Shown here piece by piece: positions 33,870 through 39,492 of a DNA stretch of 47,921 nt (its first letter is position 1; each line of letters begins with the position of its first letter). Made by a program: the position numbers and the translations under genes. The notes under the pieces are model-generated. The model saw nothing but the letters and a program-made list of their open reading frames with translations. It did not search any database and was not told where the DNA came from. This stretch comes from Bacteroidota bacterium. GTDB taxonomy: Bacteria > Bacteroidota > Bacteroidia > Flavobacteriales > Weeksellaceae. The stretch lies in NCBI GenBank assembly GCA_023419095.1, contig JAEZYN010000140.1:1-47921 (forward strand). Direction: 5' to 3'.

Positions 33870-33952
33870 GGGGAGATTCCAGAGTGGCCAAATGGATCAG
33901 ACTGTAACTCTGCTGTCTTACGACTTCGCAGGTTCGAATCCTGCTCTCCCCA
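33870..33952 (+). tRNA. tRNA-Tyr, anticodon GTA
   Basis: Type II tRNA with a long variable arm. Acceptor GGGGAGA (33870-33876) pairs with TCTCCCC (33945-33951), discriminator A33952. Anticodon loop CTGTAAC with GTA at 33904-33906; T-arm GCAGG/CCTGC with TTCGAAT loop. Shares the promoter of the preceding tRNA-Thr. Confidence 0.97.
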
Positions 33953-33967
33953 CATTTTATAAAACAG

Positions 33968-34002
33968 TTTGCAGCTGTAGGGAAGAAAATTTCCTAAATT
34001 TG
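33968..34002 (+). promoter_or_regulatory. Promoter of tRNA-Gly
   Basis: TTTG at 33968-33971, 23-bp spacer, TAAATTTG at 33995-34002 followed by CAGACCG. Lies in the gap after tRNA-Tyr and would give an internal transcript starting near 34009. Confidence 0.65.
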
Positions 34003-34036
34003 CAGACCGAAACCAACCATGTGTGCAAACACAAAT

Positions 34037-34109
34037 GCGGAAGTAGCTCAGTTGGTAGAGCGTCAGCCTTCCAAGCTGAATGTCGCGAGTTCGACCCTCG
34101 TCTTCCGCT
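34037..34109 (+). tRNA. tRNA-Gly, anticodon TCC
   Basis: Acceptor GCGGAAG (34037-34043) pairs with CTTCCGC (34102-34108), discriminator T34109. Anticodon stem TCAGC/GCTGA, loop CTTCCAA with TCC at 34070-34072. A terminator follows directly. Confidence 0.97.
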
Positions 34110-34117
34110 CAAACGAA

Positions 34118-34150
34118 AAATCACAACCAACGCGGCTTGTGATTTTTTTT
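34118..34150 (+). terminator. Terminator after tRNA-Gly
   Basis: AAATCACAA (34118-34126) pairs with TTGTGATTT (34137-34145), followed by T to 34150. It ends only 10 bp before the next tRNA, so tRNA-Thr(GGT) depends on readthrough or on an unseen promoter. Confidence 0.75.
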
Positions 34151-34160
34151 TAGATTTTTT

Positions 34161-34232
34161 GCCGACTTAGCTCAGGGGTAGAGCGCTTCCTTGGTAAGGA
34201 AGAGGTCGTGAGTTCAAATCTCATAGTTGGCT
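34161..34232 (+). tRNA. tRNA-Thr, anticodon GGT
   Basis: Acceptor GCCGACT (34161-34167) pairs with AGTTGGC (34225-34231), one G-T pair, discriminator T34232. Anticodon stem CTTCC/GGAAG, loop TTGGTAA with GGT at 34193-34195; T-loop TTCAAAT. Confidence 0.97.
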
Positions 34233-34237
34233 CCAGG

Positions 34238-34266
34238 AAATCTCCCATAACGGGGGATTTTTTTTT
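34238..34266 (+). terminator. Terminator of the tRNA cluster
   Basis: AAATCTCCC (34238-34246) pairs with GGGGGATTT (34252-34260), loop ATAAC, then a T-run to 34266. It separates the tRNAs from tuf. Confidence 0.85.
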
Positions 34267-34355
34267 GGAATTCTTCACGCTCCCGCTCCTGATCCTACGG
34301 CGGACGCGATTGATTGAGAAATAGGATATTAAAAGAAAGGTGCAAAACCGGAAAT

Positions 34356-34385
34356 TTTGCAACTTCCATTTTTTTTGTAAATTTG
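34356..34385 (+). promoter_or_regulatory. tuf upstream promoter (P1)
   Basis: TTTG at 34356-34359, 18-bp spacer, TAAATTTG at 34378-34385 followed by CGCACTG. Leader to the tuf ATG about 135 nt. Confidence 0.75.
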
Positions 34386-34478
34386 CGCACTGGGATTCCA
34401 GGGTTTTGGTGACGTAAAGCATTAGATTTCAATACAGAAAATTTTAAACAAAAAGATTTTCAATATTTAAAAAATCAC

Positions 34479-34486
34479 TATATTTG
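34479..34486 (+). promoter_or_regulatory. tuf downstream promoter -7 box (P2)
   Basis: TATATTTG followed by CGCACCG, almost the same as P1 at and after the -7 box, 101 bp further downstream. No TTG at -33; the upstream sequence is AT-rich. Confidence 0.6.
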
Positions 34487-34528
34487 CGCACCGAAAATTT
34501 AAATAATAATTAAATAAATAATTAAATC

Positions 34529-35716
34529 ATGGCAAAGGAAACGTTTAATCGTAACAAACCACACTTGAACATTGGTACCATCGGTCACGTAGACCATGGT
34601 AAAACTACACTTACTGCAGCAATCAGTAAAGTATTATCTGACAAAGGATTCGGTACTGCAAGAGATTTCTCTTCTATCGACTCTGCGCCGGAAGAAAAAG
34701 AAAGAGGTATCACCATTAATACTTCACACATTGAGTACGAAACTGAAACAAGACACTACGCTCACGTAGACTGCCCAGGTCACGCGGATTATGTAAAGAA
34801 CATGGTTACGGGTGCTGCACAGATGGACGGAGCTATCCTTGTAGTAGCTGCTACAGACGGACCAATGCCTCAAACGAGAGAGCACATCCTTCTTTGCCGT
34901 CAGGTAAACGTACCTAACGTACTTGTTTTCATGAACAAAGTGGATATGGTAGATGACCCTGAATTATTAGAACTAGTAGAACTTGAAGTAAGAGATCTTC
35001 TTTCTTCTTACGATTACGATGGTGATAACACACCAGTAATCCAAGGTTCAGCTCTTGGAGCTCTTAACGGAGAACCAAAATGGGTTGCAACTGTAGAAGA
35101 ACTGATGAACGCAGTCGATACGTGGATCGAACTTCCAGTAAGAGATCAGGATAAGCCATTCCTTATGCCAATTGAAGACGTATTCTCTATTACAGGTAGA
35201 GGTACTGTAGCAACTGGTAGAATCGAGGCTGGTGTAATTAACACAGGTGATCCTGTAGACATCGTAGGTATGGGTGATGAGAAACTTACCTCTACTATTA
35301 CAGGTGTTGAGATGTTCCGTAAGATCCTTGACAGAGGTGAAGCTGGTGATAACGTAGGTCTATTGTTGAGAGGTATTGAAAAAACCGACATCAAGAGAGG
35401 TATGGTAATCGCTAAGAAAGATTCTGTGAAGCCACACAAGAAATTCAAAGCTGAGGTTTATATCCTTTCTAAAGAAGAAGGTGGCCGTCACACTCCTTTC
35501 CACAACAAATACCGTCCTCAGTTCTACGTAAGAACTACAGACGTTACAGGTGAGATCTTCTTGCCTGAAGGAGTAGAGATGGTAATGCCAGGTGATAACA
35601 TCACTATTACTGTAGAATTGCTTCAGCCAATCGCTCTTAACGTAGGTCTTAGATTTGCGATCAGAGAAGGTGGTAGAACAGTTGGTGCAGGTCAGGTAAC
35701 TGAAATCTTAGATTAA
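34529..35716 (+). CDS. tuf: Elongation factor Tu
   Basis: GTPase that delivers aminoacyl-tRNA to the ribosome. 395 aa. G1 is GHVDHGKTT at 19-27, the switch region has RGITINTSHIEYE, G3 is DCPGHADYVKNM, G4 NKVDMVD, G5 SALGAL. Domains II and III follow with GTVATGRIEAG and the end VGAGQVTEIL. Codon use is strongly biased to a few codons, as expected for a very highly expressed gene. It sits after four tRNA genes in the same order as the E. coli tufB operon, with two candidate promoters of its own and a strong terminator. Confidence 0.98.
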   Translation: MAKETFNRNKPHLNIGTIGHVDHGKTTLTAAISKVLSDKGFGTARDFSSIDSAPEEKERGITINTSHIEYETETRHYAHVDCPGHADYVKNMVTGAAQMDGAILVVAATDGPMPQTREHILLCRQVNVPNVLVFMNKVDMVDDPELLELVELEVRDLLSSYDYDGDNTPVIQGSALGALNGEPKWVATVEELMNAVDTWIELPVRDQDKPFLMPIEDVFSITGRGTVATGRIEAGVINTGDPVDIVGMGDEKLTSTITGVEMFRKILDRGEAGDNVGLLLRGIEKTDIKRGMVIAKKDSVKPHKKFKAEVYILSKEEGGRHTPFHNKYRPQFYVRTTDVTGEIFLPEGVEMVMPGDNITITVELLQPIALNVGLRFAIREGGRTVGAGQVTEILD

Positions 35717-35732
35717 TTTCTAAATAAATATT

Positions 35733-35765
35733 AAAGTTCCGTAAGGAAACTTACGGAACTTTTTT
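35733..35765 (+). terminator. tuf terminator
   Basis: A 13-bp perfect stem (35733-35745 with 35750-35762), GAAA tetraloop and T-run. tRNA-Trp starts only a few bases later, so some readthrough is presumably needed for tRNA-Trp, secE and nusG. Confidence 0.9.
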
Positions 35766-35770
35766 AATCT

Positions 35771-35841
35771 ACGGGCATCGTCCAATGGTAGGATACCGGT
35801 CTCCAAAACCGTTGATCAGGGTTCGAATCCTTGTGCCCGTG
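35771..35841 (+). tRNA. tRNA-Trp, anticodon CCA
   Basis: Acceptor ACGGGCA (35771-35777) pairs with TGCCCGT (35834-35840), discriminator G35841. Anticodon loop CTCCAAA with CCA at 35813-35815. Located between tuf and secE as in many bacterial phyla. Confidence 0.97.
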
Positions 35842-35854
35842 CAAATATCAGATA

Positions 35855-36058
35855 ATGAGTTTAGTTGATTTTATTAAAGGTTCCTATACGGAATTTAAAG
35901 ACAAAGTAGAATGGCCTAAATGGCCGGATCTGCAGTCCTCTACCATCGTAGTGACCGTCGCCACTGTTATTTTGGCACTGTTCACTTTCGGTGTGGACTC
36001 ACTCTTCAGCAAAGCGATCACCAATGTGATCTCTCTGTTTATCGGTATTTTCAATTAA
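35855..36058 (+). CDS. secE: Preprotein translocase subunit SecE
   Basis: Essential small subunit of the SecYEG channel. 67 aa with the short single-membrane-span form: cytoplasmic amphipathic helix (FIKGSYTEFKDKVEWPKWPDLQSS, containing the conserved VEWPKWPD) and one transmembrane segment at about residues 33-60. The frame stays open upstream into tRNA-Trp through a TTG, but the ATG at 35855, 13 bp after the tRNA, gives the family start MSLVDFIKGS. It is followed by nusG at 18 bp, the near-universal secE-nusG pair. Confidence 0.96.
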   Translation: MSLVDFIKGSYTEFKDKVEWPKWPDLQSSTIVVTVATVILALFTFGVDSLFSKAITNVISLFIGIFN

Positions 36059-36076
36059 AATTTATTTCCAAAGAAG

Positions 36077-36619
36077 ATGAGTGACTTGAAATGGTATGTG
36101 CTGAAATCTATCAGCGGCCAGGAAAATAAAGTGAAGACCTACATTGAGAACGAAATGAAGCATCATGGTTTCGAAAATTTCGTTACGCAGGTAGTTATTC
36201 CTATGGAGAAAGTTATTCAGCTTAAGAACGGTAAGAAAGTTCCAAAAGAAAAGCCTTACTATCCGGGTTATCTAATGGTGGAAGCCAACCTTGTAGGTGA
36301 GATTCCGCACATCATCAAGAACATTCCCGGCGTAATTTCTTTTCTAAGTCTGACAAAGGGCGGCGATCCGGTGCCGATGCGTAAATCTGAAGTAAACAGA
36401 ATGCTCGGAAGAATGGATGAACTTTCCGAATTTGCTGCTGAAACACACATTCCGTTCGTTGTGGGTGAAAATGTAAAAGTGATTGACGGACCGTTCAACG
36501 GATTCAACGGTACCATCGAAAAGCTTCACGAAGACAAGAAGAAAGTAGAAGTTTCCGTAATGATTTTTGGCCGTAAAACGCCGATGGAGCTAAGTTACAT
36601 GCAGGTAGAGAAAGTGTAA
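36077..36619 (+). CDS. nusG: Transcription antitermination/elongation factor NusG
   Basis: RNA polymerase-binding elongation factor. 180 aa: the NGN domain (LKWYVLKSISGQENKVKTYIE, YPGYLMVEANL) contacts the clamp, and the C-terminal KOW domain (VGENVKVIDGPFNGFNGTIEKL) can bind Rho or ribosomal S10. It lies 18 bp after secE, and a strong terminator follows, so secE-nusG end a transcript before rplK. Confidence 0.97.
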   Translation: MSDLKWYVLKSISGQENKVKTYIENEMKHHGFENFVTQVVIPMEKVIQLKNGKKVPKEKPYYPGYLMVEANLVGEIPHIIKNIPGVISFLSLTKGGDPVPMRKSEVNRMLGRMDELSEFAAETHIPFVVGENVKVIDGPFNGFNGTIEKLHEDKKKVEVSVMIFGRKTPMELSYMQVEKV

Positions 36620-36633
36620 GCTTTTAAAATATT

Positions 36634-36667
36634 AAAAAAGGCTGTTCAGATTTGAGCAGCCTTTTTT
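36634..36667 (+). terminator. nusG terminator
   Basis: A 14-bp stem (36634-36647 with 36654-36667) of A-tract plus GGCTGTTC/GAGCAGCC, loop AGATTT, ending in T6. Strong intrinsic terminator that separates secE-nusG from rplKAJL. Confidence 0.9.
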
Positions 36668-36708
36668 AATTTAACTCTAAATTCTTTCTAAAAATCAACA
36701 TCTTACAC

Positions 36709-36738
36709 TTGCTCAATTAAAATTTATTCTTAATTTTG
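36709..36738 (+). promoter_or_regulatory. rplKAJL promoter
   Basis: TTG at 36709-36711, 19-bp spacer, TAATTTTG at 36731-36738 followed by CAGTCCG. Leader to the rplK ATG is about 90 nt; it could hold an L1 feedback site, though I see no convincing one. Confidence 0.8.
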
Positions 36739-36833
36739 CAGTCCGAAATGTAAAGTAGTTAGGTGAGACAACTCTTTGCAGATTTATAAATGCTTCCACA
36801 TTCATAAATTTCTTAATTTTTTAAAAAACAACA

Positions 36834-37277
36834 ATGGCTAAAAAAGTCTTTAAAATGGTTAAGCTTCAGGTGAAGGGTGGCGCTGCCAACCCATCTCCAC
36901 CAGTAGGCCCGGCTTTGGGTTCTGCAGGTGTGAACATCATGGAGTTCTGTAAACAATTTAACGGAAGAACGCAAGATAAGCCAGGGCAAGTTTTACCTGT
37001 AGTAATTACAGTATACGAAGACAAATCTTTTGAATTCGTTATCAAAACTCCTCCTGCTGCAGTTCAACTAATGGAAGCTGCTAAGATCAAGTCTGGTTCT
37101 GGTGAGCCAAACAGAGCAAAAGTAGGTAGCGTAACATGGGCTCAGGTTCAGAAAATCGCGGAAGATAAGATGACAGACCTTAACTGCTTCACGATTGATT
37201 CTGCGCTTACGATGATCGCAGGTACTGCAAGATCTATGGGATTGAGAGTAACAGGAACTAAACCCACTAACGCTTAA
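36834..37277 (+). CDS. rplK: 50S ribosomal protein L11
   Basis: Part of the GTPase-associated centre of the large subunit. 147 aa, starting MAKKVFKMVKLQVKGGAANPSPPVGPALGSAGVNIMEFCKQFN, the N-terminal thiostrepton-binding domain, with the C-terminal 23S rRNA-binding domain (PPAAVQLMEAAKIKSGSGEPN, TIDSALTMIAGTARSMG). First gene of rplK-rplA-rplJ-rplL; rplA follows after 11 bp. Confidence 0.98.
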   Translation: MAKKVFKMVKLQVKGGAANPSPPVGPALGSAGVNIMEFCKQFNGRTQDKPGQVLPVVITVYEDKSFEFVIKTPPAAVQLMEAAKIKSGSGEPNRAKVGSVTWAQVQKIAEDKMTDLNCFTIDSALTMIAGTARSMGLRVTGTKPTNA

Positions 37278-37288
37278 TACGAATAGAA

Positions 37289-37981
37289 ATGGCAAAATTG
37301 ACGAAAAAGCAAAAAGATGCTTTAAGCAAAATAGAAAAGAACAAAATTTACACTCTTGAGGAAGCTTCTGCTTTGGTAAAGGAAGTAAACTTTGCAAAAT
37401 TTGACGCTTCTGTAGATATCGCGGTTAGACTGGGTGTAGATCCAAGAAAAGCGAACCAAATGGTAAGAGGTGTAGTGTCTCTTCCACACGGTACAGGTAA
37501 AGATATTAAAGTTCTTGCTCTTGTTACACCAGACAAAGAAGCTGAAGCTAAAGAAGCAGGTGCTGATTATGTAGGGTTAGATGAGTACTTACAGAAAATA
37601 AAAGACGGCTGGACAGACGTTGACGTTATCGTTACGATGCCGGCTGTGATGGGTAAGCTGGGTCCTTTGGGTAGAGTGTTAGGTCCAAGAGGTCTTATGC
37701 CAAACCCCAAATCGGGTACAGTAACCATGGAAATCGGTAAAGCAGTTTCAGAAGTGAAAGCTGGTAAGATCGATTTCAAAGTAGATAAATATGGTATCAT
37801 TCACGCCGGTATTGGTAAAGTATCTTTCGATGCTGCCAAGATCCGTGAAAATGCACAGGAACTGGTTCAGACTCTTATCAAGCTGAAGCCTACTGCAGCT
37901 AAAGGTACTTACGTGAAAAGCATCTATATGTCTTCTACGATGAGTCCGGGTATTGCAATCGATACTAAATCTGTAAACTAA
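37289..37981 (+). CDS. rplA: 50S ribosomal protein L1
   Basis: Forms the mobile L1 stalk at the E site. 230 aa with the signature MPAVMGKLGPLGRVLGPRGL and MPNPKSGTVT; starts MAKLTKKQKDALSKIEKNKIYTLEEA. In E. coli L1 represses its own operon by binding the leader; whether that holds here is not shown by the sequence. 13 bp before rplJ. Confidence 0.98.
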   Translation: MAKLTKKQKDALSKIEKNKIYTLEEASALVKEVNFAKFDASVDIAVRLGVDPRKANQMVRGVVSLPHGTGKDIKVLALVTPDKEAEAKEAGADYVGLDEYLQKIKDGWTDVDVIVTMPAVMGKLGPLGRVLGPRGLMPNPKSGTVTMEIGKAVSEVKAGKIDFKVDKYGIIHAGIGKVSFDAAKIRENAQELVQTLIKLKPTAAKGTYVKSIYMSSTMSPGIAIDTKSVN

Positions 37982-37994
37982 AATCTGTAAGACA

Positions 37995-38579
37995 ATGACA
38001 AAAGAAGATAAAGTATTAGTAATACAAGAATTAAAGGATTTGCTGCAGGACGCGAAAGTGGTTTATGTAGCTAATCTTGAAGGAATGAATGCTGCTGCGA
38101 CTTCAGATTTCAGAAGACAGGCCTTCAAACAGAATATTTCTCTTAAGGTTGTAAAAAATACCCTTTTGCAGAAAGCAATGGAGCAGATCGAAGGAGTAGA
38201 TTACTCTGAAATGTTCGAAAGCTTCAAAGGAAACTCTGCATTGATGATCTCTGAAACAGCTAACGCTCCTGCGAAACTGATCCAGAACTTCAGAAAGAAA
38301 GCGGAAATTCCAGCACTTAAGGCTGCTTACTTACAGGAAACCATCTATGTAGGTGATGAGAACTTAGGTACGCTTGCGAACATTAAGTCGAGAGAAGAAA
38401 TGATCGGAGAAATCATCGGATTGCTTCAGTCACCAATCAGAAATGTACTTTCTGCCCTTCAGAACAAAGAAGAAGCTACAGGAAAAGCTGAAGAAGCGGC
38501 TCCGGCAGAAGAAACCCCAGCTGCAGAAGCTGCTCCGGAAGCAGGCGCTGACGCTACAGAAGCACCAAGTGCTGAGTAA
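37995..38579 (+). CDS. rplJ: 50S ribosomal protein L10 with acidic alanine-rich tail
   Basis: Base of the L7/L12 stalk. 194 aa, about 20-25 residues longer than the common form because of a C-terminal Glu/Ala/Pro-rich tail (EEAAPAEETPAAEAAPEAGA and onward) after the L12-binding helices. The body is standard: MTKEDKVLVIQELKDLLQDAKVVYVANLEGM, LKVVKNTLLQKAM. The tail is common in Bacteroidota. Gap to rplL 54 bp. Confidence 0.97.
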   Translation: MTKEDKVLVIQELKDLLQDAKVVYVANLEGMNAAATSDFRRQAFKQNISLKVVKNTLLQKAMEQIEGVDYSEMFESFKGNSALMISETANAPAKLIQNFRKKAEIPALKAAYLQETIYVGDENLGTLANIKSREEMIGEIIGLLQSPIRNVLSALQNKEEATGKAEEAAPAEETPAAEAAPEAGADATEAPSAE

Positions 38580-38633
38580 TAAGAACTCAAAAAAAATCAA
38601 AATAAATCGTTCAACAATTAAAACATTATTAAA

Positions 38634-39002
38634 ATGTCAGATTTAAAAAACTTAGCGGAAACGCTTGTAAACCTTACTGTAAAAGACGTAAACGAATTGG
38701 CAACTATCCTTAAGGATGAGTACGGAATCGAGCCTGCTGCTGCAACTGTAGTTGCTGCTGCTGGAGGTGGTGGCGAAGCTGCTGAAGAAAAAACAGAATT
38801 CGACGTAATCCTTAAAGCTGCTGGTGCTTCTAAATTAGCGGTTGTGAAATTGGTTAAAGATCTTACAGGTGCAGGTCTGAAAGAAGCTAAAGATATGGTA
38901 GACAGCGCTCCTGCTCCAATCAAGCAAGGTGTTTCTAAAGACGAAGCAGAAGCTCTTAAGAAGCAACTTGAAGAAGCTGGTGCTGAAGTAGAATTGAAGT
39001 AA
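38634..39002 (+). CDS. rplL: 50S ribosomal protein L7/L12
   Basis: Flexible stalk protein that recruits translational GTPases. 122 aa: N-terminal dimerisation domain (LKNLAETLVNLTVKDVNELATIL), an Ala/Gly-rich hinge, and the C-terminal domain (EFDVILKAAGASKLAVVKLVKDLTGAGLKEAKDMVDSAP). Strong codon bias. A strong terminator begins 22 bp after the stop. Confidence 0.98.
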   Translation: MSDLKNLAETLVNLTVKDVNELATILKDEYGIEPAAATVVAAAGGGGEAAEEKTEFDVILKAAGASKLAVVKLVKDLTGAGLKEAKDMVDSAPAPIKQGVSKDEAEALKKQLEEAGAEVELK

Positions 39003-39023
39003 TTTATTACCTACATACAATAG

Positions 39024-39051
39024 AACCTCACTTTTTTAAGTGGGGTTTTTT
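39024..39051 (+). terminator. rplL terminator
   Basis: AACCTCACTT (39024-39033) pairs with AAGTGGGGTT (39038-39047), loop TTTT, then T-run to 39051. Perfect 10-bp stem with one G-T pair. Confidence 0.9.
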
Positions 39052-39104
39052 GTGTTATATAGTTTTTTTAACTGTTTTTTAATACTTTGGGCGTACCTGC
39101 TTCA

Positions 39105-39136
39105 TTTGCGTAACTCATTTAATAGGAGTATATTTG
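39105..39136 (+). promoter_or_regulatory. rpoBC promoter
   Basis: TTTG at 39105-39108, 20-bp spacer, TATATTTG at 39129-39136 followed by CACTTCC. An exact consensus match, 357 bp before the rpoB ATG. Confidence 0.82.
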
Positions 39137-39191
39137 CACTTCCTTTTGGCGCTAATTATTATACATAAACCGGTAAAACATTCTTAATCAA

Positions 39192-39220
39192 CTCTTTCCG
39201 TTTCGGAACAGAGATTTTTT
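39192..39220 (+). promoter_or_regulatory. Attenuator-like hairpin in the rpoBC leader
   Basis: CTCTTTCCG (39192-39200) pairs with CGGAACAGAG (39204-39213, one bulged C), loop TTT, then A and six T (39215-39220). Placed about 50 nt after the predicted transcription start, it has all marks of an intrinsic terminator inside the leader of an essential operon, which suggests regulated readthrough. No ORF for a leader peptide is obvious. Confidence 0.6.
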
Positions 39221-39324
39221 CGTGTTTGCACATTTTGTATTTAATTAGTACCCGAAAGATCAAAAAATATTTTGCACTACTCCGTGAAAAGATATACCGG
39301 CGTTGCAGTTAGAAAGGATTAAGA

Positions 39325-39439
39325 GCCAAGAGCCAAGAGCCAGGAGCCAAGACCCAACCACTGTATTTCTGAAAAAGCGCCAATTTTTCAAGTGAAAGTC
39401 TTCCATCTCCCGACTCACGTCTCTCCAACTTCATTCTCT
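39325..39439 (+). repeat. Two-part heptamer array upstream of rpoB
   Basis: Purine-rich units GCCAAGA, GCCAAGA, GCCAGGA, GCCAAGA, CCCAACC (39325-39359). After a 38-nt gap come pyrimidine-rich units GTCTTCC, ATCTCCC, GACTCAC, GTCTCTC, CAACTTC, ATTCTCT (39398-39439). Register of seven is kept within each part. The halves are of opposite purine/pyrimidine character and could pair loosely. Confidence 0.65.
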
Positions 39440-39492
39440 CTGATATTTTTTAAAACAAAATATTTTTTAACCCATTATTCTTAATCTTTTTT

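Larger units (their letters stand above)
39003..39492 (+). other. rplL-rpoB intergenic region (490 bp)
   Basis: Contains no credible gene. In order: rplL terminator (39024-39051), rpoB promoter (39105-39136), a terminator-like leader hairpin (39192-39220), and a two-part heptamer region (39325-39359 and 39398-39439), each listed separately. The rest is AT-rich without recognisable signals. Confidence 0.8.

Noticed and set aside
37982..37994. L10 leader RNA before rplJ
   Set aside because: The rplA-rplJ gap is only 13 bp, too short for the L10 leader structure.
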